DNA from: Nocardia sp. SYP-A9097
GTDB lineage: Bacteria; Actinomycetota; Actinomycetes; Mycobacteriales; Mycobacteriaceae
DNA: 64,000 nucleotides
Reading direction: 5' to 3'
NCBI RefSeq assembly: GCF_009649815.1
Contig: NZ_WJIC01000006.1
Location: forward strand, 124,001 to 188,000
In this document: one piece after another, positions 24,789-33,387 of the stretch
Position numbering within the stretch: the first letter of the stretch is position 1
How the letters are laid out: each line of letters begins with the position of its first letter
Translations under genes and position numbers: made by a program
Notes under the pieces: generated by a model
What the model was told of the DNA's origin: nothing
The model's database searches: none
The model's input: only the letters and a program-made list of their open reading frames with translations

Positions 24789-26830
24789 CCTTCGACCCCG
24801 CCGGCAAATCGGTCGACCAGATCCTGGACTACGGTGCACCCGGACTGGAGTACTGGGAACACTTCCTGCCCCTGTACGCCAAGGCATTCGACCAGCATCG
24901 CGTGGTCGACCTGTCCGCGCTGCAAGCCGCCTACGACGAGCAGCGCGGCACCAACCTGGCCGAACTCGCCACGGCTACTACCGAACTGGCCAAGGCGCTC
25001 ACCGCGGCCGAATCCCAATGGACCACCCAGTGGACGCTGGCCCAAACCCTCCCCACCACCTGGACCGGCCCCACCGGGGGCACGGCCCAAGCCGCCCTCA
25101 TCACCCAATTACGCCGAGCCCGTGAAGATCTAGACGCCGCGCACACGGCGGCGACCGCACTGTCCGACCTGATCGACCCACTCCGCCGGGCCGTCGTCAC
25201 CAAGGCCGAAGGCACCCTCGCACTCCTGCCGGAGACTTCAGGTGACGCAAGGAAACTCACCATAGGCGGCAAATCTCCCGAGGAAATCGACGCCATGATC
25301 GGCGACCGAGCCAACCCGTGGCTCACGGAGGTCTTCCGAGCCGACGTGGAACACAAACTCGACACCTTCACCGCAGCCTGCAAAACCGCCGACACCACCT
25401 TCGAATCCCACTACGCCACAGCCACAAAAGCCCTCAACCAAATCCTCGACCTCCCCTACCCGCAGCCCGCAAACCTCCCAGCTCCCGACCTCACACTCCC
25501 CACGCGAAAAACCCCGCCATCCACCCTCGACACCGGTGGCGCGGCGGCCCCCACCGTGCCGGTCCCAGGCTCCACCCAGCCTGTCCCGGAATCCGCACAA
25601 CCCCACTCCCGTCCGCAATCCCTGCCGAACCCCGCGCCGGACACATCAACTCGCCCGCAGCAGGCACCCGCCACACCGTCCAATGGCAGTCCACAACCCC
25701 AAACCGCCCCCAGCTCCTCATCCGACGCCGCCCCGAGTCAGCCCGCCGGTTCGACCGAACCCGCCCCAACCGGGCCCGCCGCCGGTATACCCGCTGGCAG
25801 TGCCGCCCCACGCCAGTCCAATCCCACAACCTCAACGGACTCCACCACCGAAGGCGCCCAACCCGATTCGAACACCAACCCGCTCTCAGCCCTGGCCGAC
25901 CTCCTCAAATCCCTCTTCGGCAGCCTCGACCTCGCCAGCCTCACTGACCTGCTCCATCCCTCGACCGATCCCGGCGGCGATCCCTCTACAACCGACCCGA
26001 ACTCCACAACGGATCCCGTCCAGCCCGGCACAGACAAGGCCATGTCAGCACAACCGGTTGTGCCGCAACCGAATACAACCCCCGACAAGCTCACGCCACC
26101 GGAGTGCCCAGCGCCCGCAGGCAGCGCCCCGCCCAACTCGCCGGATAGCTCGAACCCGCACGGTTCCGATCAGTTGCCACCGGGCGAATGCCCAGCCCCC
26201 GCCACCACCGATAGCCAAATATCCGACGGGCAATGTGCACGGCCGCCGCGGGAATGCTCACCCCCGCCGGACGCGAATGGTCGGGGGCCGCAAGGCGAGT
26301 GCCAACCCGCTCCGGCCGACGCCACGCACTCACCCGGCGACGGAGGTCAACCCTCAACTGGCAAGTGCTCGACATTCGGCAGCGAGGCCGCACCGTCGAC
26401 CGACGACCGCGCACCTGCGGACCAGTGCTCGCCACCGCCACCGGAATGTCCGGCGCAGCCGGTAGACGACCGAACGCTGCCCGGCCCACAGCCCGCCTTG
26501 CCCGGTAATGGCCAAGTCCCGCAGGGTGAATGCGTGCCCGCACCCGACAGCGGCCCGCCGCTAGCCGACCGCCCGGCACCCGGCGGCGAAGCTCCCGTTG
26601 CTCCCGGCAGCGAGATCCCGCCGACGCCCGACGGGACCGGACTCCCGCCCGAGAGCGCGGGTCTCACACCCGGCGGCGATCAGGCATCTCCCGGCAAGGG
26701 CGCGCCGCCGCTGCTCGAAAACCATGCGCCGGAGGACAATCCACCACTCGTCGACCACGGCGACGCCGCCGTCGAGATACCCGACTCGGGGGTCGAAATC
26801 CCGGAGCCCCCGCCGACCGGCGTCGAATAG
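24785..26830 (+). CDS. Secreted-type protein: helical WxG N domain plus Cys-Pro repeat tail (Rv3439c position)
   Basis: 681 residues. Residues 1-220 are helical with W-T-G in TWTGPTGG near residue 97, resembling the N domains of long type VII substrates (EspB/PPE-like). From about residue 235 on the protein is Pro/Ser/Thr-rich and disordered. From about 435 it carries roughly ten cysteines spaced in short repeats of the type PPECPAP, PGECPAP, QGECQPAP. It ends with two IP(D/E)SGVEIPEP-like segments. No signal peptide or membrane helix, so export would depend on the type VII partner just upstream. Function unknown. Confidence 0.78.
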   Translation: MTFDPAGKSVDQILDYGAPGLEYWEHFLPLYAKAFDQHRVVDLSALQAAYDEQRGTNLAELATATTELAKALTAAESQWTTQWTLAQTLPTTWTGPTGGTAQAALITQLRRAREDLDAAHTAATALSDLIDPLRRAVVTKAEGTLALLPETSGDARKLTIGGKSPEEIDAMIGDRANPWLTEVFRADVEHKLDTFTAACKTADTTFESHYATATKALNQILDLPYPQPANLPAPDLTLPTRKTPPSTLDTGGAAAPTVPVPGSTQPVPESAQPHSRPQSLPNPAPDTSTRPQQAPATPSNGSPQPQTAPSSSSDAAPSQPAGSTEPAPTGPAAGIPAGSAAPRQSNPTTSTDSTTEGAQPDSNTNPLSALADLLKSLFGSLDLASLTDLLHPSTDPGGDPSTTDPNSTTDPVQPGTDKAMSAQPVVPQPNTTPDKLTPPECPAPAGSAPPNSPDSSNPHGSDQLPPGECPAPATTDSQISDGQCARPPRECSPPPDANGRGPQGECQPAPADATHSPGDGGQPSTGKCSTFGSEAAPSTDDRAPADQCSPPPPECPAQPVDDRTLPGPQPALPGNGQVPQGECVPAPDSGPPLADRPAPGGEAPVAPGSEIPPTPDGTGLPPESAGLTPGGDQASPGKGAPPLLENHAPEDNPPLVDHGDAAVEIPDSGVEIPEPPPTGVE

Positions 26831-26880
26831 CAGGCGGCCGTTCGCTATTCGGCACCTGATGTCGCAAGCCCGGCTTCGCG

Positions 26881-27075
26881 ATGGGTCTCATGCCGGGTGA
26901 TACGGGGCGGCTGGGTGCACTGCATCTCGGCATCGTCGGGCCTGGTGCACAGGGTATTTCGCGCGATAAGCCCGCGCGGCACAAGAGGTTCGGCCGCCGT
27001 GCTCTACGTGGCGATCCCACTCTCGAGATCCCCGACTCCGGGGTCGAAATCCCGGAGCCGACTGCTCTCGAATGA
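26881..27075 (+). pseudogene. Duplicated tail fragment of the preceding Cys-Pro gene
   Basis: An open frame of 64 codons whose last 20 residues (LEIPDSGVEIPEPTALE) nearly copy the end of the upstream gene (VEIPDSGVEIPEPPPTGVE). DNA similarity is confined to about 45 bases (27025-27075 against 26776-26830). A CCCGGC...GCCGGG repeat lies between the copies. Best read as a remnant from duplication or insertion at the gene's 3' end, not as an active gene. Confidence 0.5.
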
Positions 27076-27088
27076 TCAGCGGGGCGAG

Positions 27089-27952
27089 TTACTTTCGCAA
27101 TGCTTGGACGAGTTGGAGGAGGGGGAGTTTTTGGGGTTCGGCGGATTCTTCCTCGATGGCTTCGGGGTCGACTGTTTCGGTGTGGGGGATGAGGGCTTCG
27201 GGGTCGGCGAAGGGTTTGTACTTCTTGTCGCCCAGGACCTGGTAGTTGAGGAAGCCGACGAGGAGGGCTCGGGTGAGGCGTTCGGTTTTGGGTTCATGCT
27301 TGCCCGCACCGAGGGCGGTCAGGGCGCGGCGGCCTTCGACCATGCCGTTGTGGGTGGCCTTGTCCACGGAGCGGAGGATGGCGGGGCCGCCCCAGGCCGC
27401 GGCCAGAGGGATTGCGTTGGAGCTCACCGAATCGAGATCGGCGGCACCGGCCAGGATCAGTGCGGGGGTGTCGATTCCGGGGGCGAGGGCCTCACCCGAC
27501 GGGGCGGTGGGGGCGGGGTAAAGGGCGGCCACCGCGGCTACCTCACGTTGGGAGGCGGCGATGATCGCCGCGCCCGCGCCCATACCGTGGCCCGCCAAGG
27601 CCAGCTTGTCCGGGTGCACGCTGATATCGCCCGAACCCAGGCGCACCCCGGTGCAGATATCCAGGGTGGTTACCAGATCCGTCGCCAGGTTCAGATGCGA
27701 AGGGATCGGCCCGCGTTCGGTATCCGGCGCGGCCGCCACGTAACCCCACGACGCCACATGTTCGAGCAGTCGCCGGTAGTTCGCCGCCCCGGCCAGCCAG
27801 CCGTGACCGAACGCCACCGCGGGTAGGTTGAGCCCCTTCTCGGGCGTATAGACCACACCCGGCTGCCCGGCTATGCCGAGGTTGCCGCGCAGCACCGCGT
27901 GCGGGCCGCGGGCGGTCAAGGTGCTCAGGAGCGATTTCACAGACGCCGACAC
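27089..27952 (-). CDS. Alpha/beta-hydrolase-fold protein lacking the nucleophile serine
   Basis: 287 residues with the alpha/beta-hydrolase layout: oxyanion region GHGWLAG, nucleophile elbow GHGMG, and a possible His near KATHNGM. The elbow should read GxSxG (GHSMG in chlorophyllase/dienelactone-hydrolase relatives), but the DNA at about 27583-27597 encodes Gly-His-Gly-Met-Gly, so the catalytic Ser is Gly. It may be a non-catalytic binding protein. Same position as M. tuberculosis Rv3438 next to glmS, so it is an old resident. An acidic tail follows the fold. Divergent from glmS. Confidence 0.82.
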   Translation of the reverse strand: MSASVKSLLSTLTARGPHAVLRGNLGIAGQPGVVYTPEKGLNLPAVAFGHGWLAGAANYRRLLEHVASWGYVAAAPDTERGPIPSHLNLATDLVTTLDICTGVRLGSGDISVHPDKLALAGHGMGAGAAIIAASQREVAAVAALYPAPTAPSGEALAPGIDTPALILAGAADLDSVSSNAIPLAAAWGGPAILRSVDKATHNGMVEGRRALTALGAGKHEPKTERLTRALLVGFLNYQVLGDKKYKPFADPEALIPHTETVDPEAIEEESAEPQKLPLLQLVQALRK

Positions 27953-28039
27953 GACAGTGAACTTATCCGATCGCCGCGTCCTTGGGGCGTTCCGCCCGGT
28001 CCCGCGCGCACTCGGATTCGCGGACCGCTCCGGCCTCGG

Positions 28040-28045
28040 TAGGGT
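28040..28045 (+). promoter_or_regulatory. Candidate -10 box for leaderless glmS
   Basis: TAGGGT ends 8 bases before the glmS ATG, with no ribosome-binding site between, as expected for a leaderless transcript. Confidence 0.4.
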
Positions 28046-28053
28046 GGTGCCCC

Positions 28054-29922
28054 ATGTGCGGAATCGTGGGGTACGTCGGGTACAGGGATGCCCTCGGCGT
28101 GGTGGTTGACGCGTTGCGCCGCATGGAATATCGCGGCTACGACTCCGCCGGTGTCGCCATTCTCGACGGCGCGGGCGGGCTCGCCGTCGAACGCAAAGCC
28201 GGTCGACTCGCCAATCTGGAGGCCGAACTCGGCGAAACCGGCATCGACCGATTCACCGGTACGACCGGTATGGGCCACACCCGCTGGGCCACACACGGCG
28301 CGCCGACCGATCGCAACGCGCACCCGCATCGGGACGCGAACGCGCGGGTCGCGGTGGTGCACAACGGCATCATCGAGAACTTCGTGCCACTGCGGCGCGA
28401 ACTCGAGGACGCCGGAGTCGAACTCGGCAGCGATACCGACACCGAGGTGGCGGTGCATCTCGTGGCGCGCGCCTACGCCTCCGGCGATACCGCAGGGGAT
28501 TTCATCGCCTCCGCGCTCGCGGTGGTGCGTCGCCTCGAAGGCGCGTTCACCCTGGTGTTCGCGCACGCCGACCACCCCGGCACCATCATCGCCGCCCGCC
28601 GCAACACCCCGCTCGTGGTCGGAGTCGGCCGGGGCGAGATGTTCCTCGCCTCCGATGTCACCGCCTTCATCGAATACACCCGGGAAGCCGTGGAACTCGG
28701 CCAGGATCAGGCCGTCGTCATCACCGCCGACACCTACGCCGTCACCGATTTCGACGGCAATACCGCGGGCGTGCGCACCCGCCCCTTCACCATCGACTGG
28801 GATCTCGCCGCCGCCGAGAAGGGCGGCCACGACTACTTCATGCTCAAGGAGATCGAGGAGCAGCCCGCCGGTGTCGCCGACACGCTGATCGGACACTTCC
28901 TCGACGGCCGCATCGTGCTGGACGAACAGCGCCTCACCGATCAGGAACTACGCGAATTCGACAAGGTGTTCGTGGTCGCCTGCGGCAGTTCGTATCACGC
29001 GGGCCTGCTCGCCAAATACGCCATCGAACACTGGACCCGACTGCCCGTCGAGGTCGAACTCGCCAGCGAATTCCGTTACCGCGACCCGGTTCTGGACCGC
29101 TCCACCCTGGTCGTCGCCATCTCCCAATCCGGCGAAACCGCCGACACCCTCGAAGCCGTGCGGCACGCCAAGGATCAGAAGGCGCGAGTCCTGGCCATCT
29201 GCAATACCAATGGCGCGCAGATCCCCCGTGAATCCGATGCCGTGCTCTACACCCGCACCGGGCCGGAGATCGGCGTCGCCTCCACCAAGGCATTCCTCGC
29301 GCAGATCACCGCCAACTACCTGGTCGGCCTCGCGCTCGCACAGGCTCGCGGCACCAAATACCCCGACGAGGTCGCTCGCGAATTCGCCGAACTCGAGGGC
29401 ATGCCCAAACTCGTGGCCCGCGTACTGGAATCAGGCGATCGGATCCGCGCCCTCGCCCGCGAACTCGCGCACGTGTCCACCGTGCTGTTCCTCGGCCGCC
29501 ACGTCGGCTACCCCGTCGCCCTCGAAGGCGCCTTGAAGCTCAAGGAATTGGCGTACATCCACGCAGAGGGCTTCGCGGCGGGCGAACTCAAACACGGCCC
29601 CATCGCGCTCATCGAAGAGGGCCTGCCCGTCTTCGTGGTGATGCCGTCGCCGAAGAGCCGCGCGGTCCTGCATTCGAAGCTGCTCAGCAATATCCGCGAA
29701 ATCCAGGCCCGTGGCGCCCGCACCATCGTCATCGCCGAGGAAGGCGACGACACCGTCCGTCCCTTCGCCGACCACCTCATCGAAATCCCGGCTTGCCCAA
29801 CCCTTTTCCAACCCCTGCTGGCAACGGTCCCGCTGCAGATCTTCGCCGCCGAGGTAGCCCAGGCCCGAGGCTACGACGTGGACAAACCCCGCAACCTCGC
29901 CAAATCCGTCACCGTCGAATAG
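28054..29922 (+). CDS. glmS: Glutamine-fructose-6-phosphate aminotransferase (isomerizing)
   Basis: 622 residues, full length. First committed step of UDP-GlcNAc synthesis: fructose-6-phosphate plus glutamine gives glucosamine-6-phosphate. The N-terminal glutaminase begins MCGIVGYVG, where Cys2 becomes the N-terminal nucleophile after Met removal; this fixes the start. Two SIS sugar-isomerase domains follow (CGSSYHAG, SQSGETADT, ASTKAF) and the C terminus ends DKPRNLAKSVTVE. No glmS ribozyme signature is evident upstream, consistent with the short leader. Confidence 0.99.
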   Translation: MCGIVGYVGYRDALGVVVDALRRMEYRGYDSAGVAILDGAGGLAVERKAGRLANLEAELGETGIDRFTGTTGMGHTRWATHGAPTDRNAHPHRDANARVAVVHNGIIENFVPLRRELEDAGVELGSDTDTEVAVHLVARAYASGDTAGDFIASALAVVRRLEGAFTLVFAHADHPGTIIAARRNTPLVVGVGRGEMFLASDVTAFIEYTREAVELGQDQAVVITADTYAVTDFDGNTAGVRTRPFTIDWDLAAAEKGGHDYFMLKEIEEQPAGVADTLIGHFLDGRIVLDEQRLTDQELREFDKVFVVACGSSYHAGLLAKYAIEHWTRLPVEVELASEFRYRDPVLDRSTLVVAISQSGETADTLEAVRHAKDQKARVLAICNTNGAQIPRESDAVLYTRTGPEIGVASTKAFLAQITANYLVGLALAQARGTKYPDEVAREFAELEGMPKLVARVLESGDRIRALARELAHVSTVLFLGRHVGYPVALEGALKLKELAYIHAEGFAAGELKHGPIALIEEGLPVFVVMPSPKSRAVLHSKLLSNIREIQARGARTIVIAEEGDDTVRPFADHLIEIPACPTLFQPLLATVPLQIFAAEVAQARGYDVDKPRNLAKSVTVE

Positions 29923-29982
29923 CCCACCCATGGTTGGTGTGCCGTCGCCCAGCCGAAATACGTTGCCGCACCGGCGGTGTGG

Positions 29983-30011
29983 ATCCCGGCCATAAACGCG
30001 CCGGGATGACG
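29983..30011. repeat. Second copy of the ATCCCGGC...GCCGGGAT repeat
   Basis: ATCCCGGCCATAAACGCGCCGGGATGACG differs from the 3852 copy mainly in its loop. Lies between glmS and the convergent cupredoxin gene. Confidence 0.6.
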
Positions 30012-30128
30012 GATCCGCGCCACAGATGACGGGACGTGGCGGACCAGCCCGCTTCGATATCGGACAACCCTTATATAGGCTGTTCGATCCTCAGACGGGC
30101 TGTCCCGTCATCGAATTGGGGCGGGGCG

Positions 30129-30548
30129 CTACTCGACGGTGACCGTGCCCTTCATGTCCGGGTGCAGGGGGCAGAGGTAGCGGTAGGTGCCGGGGGTGGT
30201 GAAGGTGTAGCTCCACTCGCCGGAGTGGATGATCGGGCTGTTGATGCCGATGGCGGTATCGCCGATGCCCTGCACGGCGTGCGGGGCCTTGTCGGAGAAC
30301 TTCCAGGTGACCTTGTCGCCCGCCTTGACCGTGAGCGTGGCGGGCGAGAACTTCATGTCTTTCACTTCGACCGTGACACTGGCAGGCTGGCGCGGACCGG
30401 ACGGCACCGCGGCCGAACTCGAAGCGGCCACAGTCGTACTGGGCGCAGCCGACTTCGGCGAATCCGAACCACACCCGCTCGCGACCAGCACCCCCGCAAT
30501 AGCGGTCACGACCAGCAGAACACGAGCAGACGAGTAGCGGATCGGCAT
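30129..30548 (-). CDS. Cupredoxin (plastocyanin-like) lipoprotein
   Basis: 139 residues. Lipoprotein signal ends VASGC; a Ser/Ala/Pro-rich linker leads to a compact cupredoxin domain. The type 1 copper ligands are visible: His in KAPHAV and Cys, His and Met in YLCPLHPDM. Expected to carry electrons or handle copper at the outer face of the membrane. Convergent with glmS. Very likely leaderless (see the -10 entry). Confidence 0.92.
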   Translation of the reverse strand: MPIRYSSARVLLVVTAIAGVLVASGCGSDSPKSAAPSTTVAASSSAAVPSGPRQPASVTVEVKDMKFSPATLTVKAGDKVTWKFSDKAPHAVQGIGDTAIGINSPIIHSGEWSYTFTTPGTYRYLCPLHPDMKGTVTVE

Positions 30549-30555
30549 GCCCGCC

Positions 30556-30561
30556 AGCGTA
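30556..30561 (-). promoter_or_regulatory. Candidate -10 box for leaderless cupredoxin mRNA
   Basis: Read on the - strand, TACGCT ends 7 bases before the ATG and no ribosome site intervenes. Confidence 0.4.
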
Positions 30562-30755
30562 ACCCCCACCATTTGCGGGCAATTCGCAGGTGGTCGCCCG
30601 CCCGGAACGCGCCGCCGAACCCCGCTGCCACGGCACGGCGAGTACCCGCGGCGTGCGCTGCGAGGCAGCTGCTCGACAGACAGGGCGTAGTCTGCATTCG
30701 TCGTAGGCAGGTGGGGGTCGGCCCCTCGGAAACTCGCTGGCGCGGGAGGCGAACG

Positions 30756-32324
30756 ATGGACGATTCGGCGTTGCGCGGGTACTTCACGGGTGATGAGGTG
30801 CGGGCGGCGGAGGCCGAGCTGTTCACTCGGGTTCCAGCTGGAATGCCCATGCGGCGTGCGGCTTTCGGGCTCGCCGAGGTGGTGATTCGGGAACTGCGGG
30901 AACGGACCGGGGGAGTGGCGGGGCGGTCGGTGACACTGCTCGTCGGGTCCGGAGACAACGGCGGGGACGCATTGTGGGCCGGAGCATTCCTGCGGCGGCG
31001 CGGCGTCGCGGTGAATGCGGTGCTGCTGTCCCCCGAGCGCGCACATTCCGCCGGACTCGCCGCCCTGCGCAAGGCCGGCGGGCGAGTGCTCACCGAAATC
31101 GCCGGTGGGAGTCCACGCTCCGAGATGTCGGGTGCGGACGTCGAGGTCGCTGGTGGGCGGGTGCGCGCCGAGATGGCTGGCGAGTCCGCAGAGAAGGTCG
31201 GTGGGGATCGGCGTGCTGAGGCGGGCCCCGACCTTGTCATCGATGGAATCGTCGGTATCTCCGGGCGTGGAGCGCTGCGCCCCGATGCCGCGAGAATTGT
31301 TGCCGGCGTGCGGGTTCCGATTATCGCCGCCGATCTTCCCAGCGGTGTGGACCCGGATACCGGTGCGGTCACCGGGCCGGCCGTGCGGGCCGCGGTCACC
31401 GTGGCGTTCGGTGCGTACAAGCGGGTGCACGCGCTTGCCGCGCCCTATTGTGGGCGAATTGAGTTGGTGCCCATCGGATTACGCCTTCCCGAGCCGAATC
31501 TCGCTGCGCTGGAGCCGGAGTCGATAGGCGCGGGTTGGCCCGTTCCGCGGTCGACCGACGACAAGTACACGCAGGGGGTCACCGGCATCTGTGCGGGCAG
31601 TTCCACCTATCCGGGCGCGGCGATCCTGTGCACCGGCGGGGCGGTGGCCGCCACCTCCGGCATGGTTCGCTACGCGGGGACCGGGGCCGCCCAGGTACTG
31701 GCCCATTTCCCGGAAGTTGTTGCCGCCCCCTCGATTTCGGAGACCGGTCGGGTCCAGTCCTGGGTCTTCGGTCCCGGTGCGGGCACCGATCCGGCCGCCC
31801 GCGACCGCCTCGCCGAAATCCTCGCCACCGACCTTCCGGTAGTCGTGGACGCGGACGGTCTCACCCTGCTGGCCGCCGACCCCGGCCTCCTCACCGGTCG
31901 CGCGGCTGCCACTGTCCTCACTCCGCACGCAGGCGAATTCGCCCGCCTGACCGGCTCCGACCCCGCTCCCGACCGAGTCGCCGCGGTCCGCAAGCTCGCC
32001 GACTCCTGGCAGGTGACCGTCCTGTTGAAGGGCCGCGCCACCCTCATCGCGAGCCCCGGCCGCCCCGTCCTGGTCAATGAGGCGGGCGGCTCCTGGGCCG
32101 CCACCGCGGGCTCCGGCGATGTCCTCTCCGGCATTCTCGCGGCCCTGCTCGCCGCAGGCCGCGATCCGGCCTGGTCGGCCGCGGCCGCCGCCCGCGTCCA
32201 CTCTCTCGCCGCCAACCTCGCCGCACATGCGAATACCGCTGCGGGCGCGCCTATTTCGGCCACGCCCCTGCTGCATCACATCCGCGCGGCGATCGGCACA
32301 CTGCGCGAGCTGTCCGACCGCTGA
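30756..32324 (+). CDS. nnr: Bifunctional NAD(P)H-hydrate epimerase / ADP-dependent dehydratase
   Basis: 522 residues. Repairs damaged NADHX/NADPHX: the N-terminal YjeF_N domain epimerises the hydrate (GSGDNGGDAL phosphate loop), and the C-terminal ribokinase-like domain dehydrates it using ADP (VTGICAGS, VVDADGL, LTPHAGEFARL, AGSGDVLSG). Start ATG 30756 follows GGGAGG. Odd feature: about residues 112-158 of the epimerase domain are replaced by three imperfect repeats of a 16-residue unit (E-x-A-G-G-x-x-R-x-E-M-x-G), absent from typical family members as far as I know. Matches Rv3433c by position. Confidence 0.95.
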   Translation: MDDSALRGYFTGDEVRAAEAELFTRVPAGMPMRRAAFGLAEVVIRELRERTGGVAGRSVTLLVGSGDNGGDALWAGAFLRRRGVAVNAVLLSPERAHSAGLAALRKAGGRVLTEIAGGSPRSEMSGADVEVAGGRVRAEMAGESAEKVGGDRRAEAGPDLVIDGIVGISGRGALRPDAARIVAGVRVPIIAADLPSGVDPDTGAVTGPAVRAAVTVAFGAYKRVHALAAPYCGRIELVPIGLRLPEPNLAALEPESIGAGWPVPRSTDDKYTQGVTGICAGSSTYPGAAILCTGGAVAATSGMVRYAGTGAAQVLAHFPEVVAAPSISETGRVQSWVFGPGAGTDPAARDRLAEILATDLPVVVDADGLTLLAADPGLLTGRAAATVLTPHAGEFARLTGSDPAPDRVAAVRKLADSWQVTVLLKGRATLIASPGRPVLVNEAGGSWAATAGSGDVLSGILAALLAAGRDPAWSAAAAARVHSLAANLAAHANTAAGAPISATPLLHHIRAAIGTLRELSDR

Positions 32325-32384
32325 AGCCGGTGGTCGGTGCCGTACTGGTCGCGGGCGGCATCCGCTATCCGGATAACTGGGGGC

Positions 32385-33317
32385 TCAATAATTCGGAGTG
32401 ACCGCGGCGTGCAGGGCAGCCCGCCCCGCCGCGACAATGGGATGTTCCGCGGTCCCTCGGCGATAGGCGAGGCGAGTGCGCCGCCGCGTCGGCAACGGGG
32501 TCAGGATGACTCCCGCCGGCACCGACAACGCACCCAGATCGGGTACGAGCGCCACACCCTGACCGGCGGCAACCAGCGCGAGCACCGCGCCGAAATCATC
32601 CGCGTGATGGCGGATACGCGGCGTGAATCCGGCCGCCCGGCACGCGCGGACGGTCATGGTGTGGCACAGCGTGCCCGAGGTACCCGCGATCCACGGCGAA
32701 TCCCGGTGCACGGCAAGAGCTTCCGGACCGACGATTGACGACGAAGATGCAGCGGTGGCCTGCATGGTCGCAGCCTCGGAAGGCGGGTTCGGGGCGGCGA
32801 GGTGAATCGTCTCGGTCAGCAGTGGCTCGGTGTCGAGCCCGGGTTCGGGATCCATCGGGACGTAGTCGTACTCCTGCACCAGGGCGATATCGAGGGTCTC
32901 GGCGCGTAGGGCCGCGGGCGCGGCGGCCGGATCCAGTTCTGTCACAAGCAGTTCCAGGTGCGGGTGTGCGCGACTGAGACTGACCAGGGCAGGGGAGAGG
33001 ATGGTGCGGACCGCTGTCGGGAAGGCTCCGATGCGCAGGGTGCCGGTGAGTTCGGTTCTGGCCGTAGCCAATTCGGCGGTCGCCTGAGCGAGAGTGGCCA
33101 GCATGGTCTCGGTGTGTTCGACCAGGCGCAGGGCCGCCGGAGTGAGCGTGACACTGCGGCCGGTGCGCTCCAGCAGCGCGATACCCGTCTCCCGCTCCAG
33201 CGCGGTGAGCTGCTGCGACACCGCGGACGGGGTGTACGACAGCGCCTCGGCGACCGCCGCGATCGTCTTGCGGTGCGCGAGTTCGCGGAGCAGGCGCAGG
33301 CGGCGCAGATCGAGCAT
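32385..33317 (-). CDS. LysR-family transcriptional regulator
   Basis: 310 residues: N-terminal winged helix (LRLLRELAHRKTIAAVAEAL, TPSAVSQQLTALE) and a C-terminal effector-binding domain (TGTLRIGAFPTAVRTILSPAL...). ATG 33317 gives the standard MLDLRRL N terminus; GTG 33323 is possible. Only 70 bases separate it from the divergent DapA-like gene, so control of that gene, with a small-molecule inducer, is likely. No synteny with M. tuberculosis; accessory pair. Confidence 0.92.
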   Translation of the reverse strand: MLDLRRLRLLRELAHRKTIAAVAEALSYTPSAVSQQLTALERETGIALLERTGRSVTLTPAALRLVEHTETMLATLAQATAELATARTELTGTLRIGAFPTAVRTILSPALVSLSRAHPHLELLVTELDPAAAPAALRAETLDIALVQEYDYVPMDPEPGLDTEPLLTETIHLAAPNPPSEAATMQATAASSSSIVGPEALAVHRDSPWIAGTSGTLCHTMTVRACRAAGFTPRIRHHADDFGAVLALVAAGQGVALVPDLGALSVPAGVILTPLPTRRRTRLAYRRGTAEHPIVAAGRAALHAAVTPNY

Positions 33318-33387
33318 CAGCACATCTTATGCTCGGCGGCAGAAACGTGAAATAGACGTGACGGTCCGCGCCGGACAGGCTGACACC

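Noticed and set aside
28021..28054. Possible glmS ribozyme
   Set aside because: The glmS start has a -10-like box only 8 bases away; there is no room for or trace of the ribozyme core, which is typical of Gram-positive Firmicutes.
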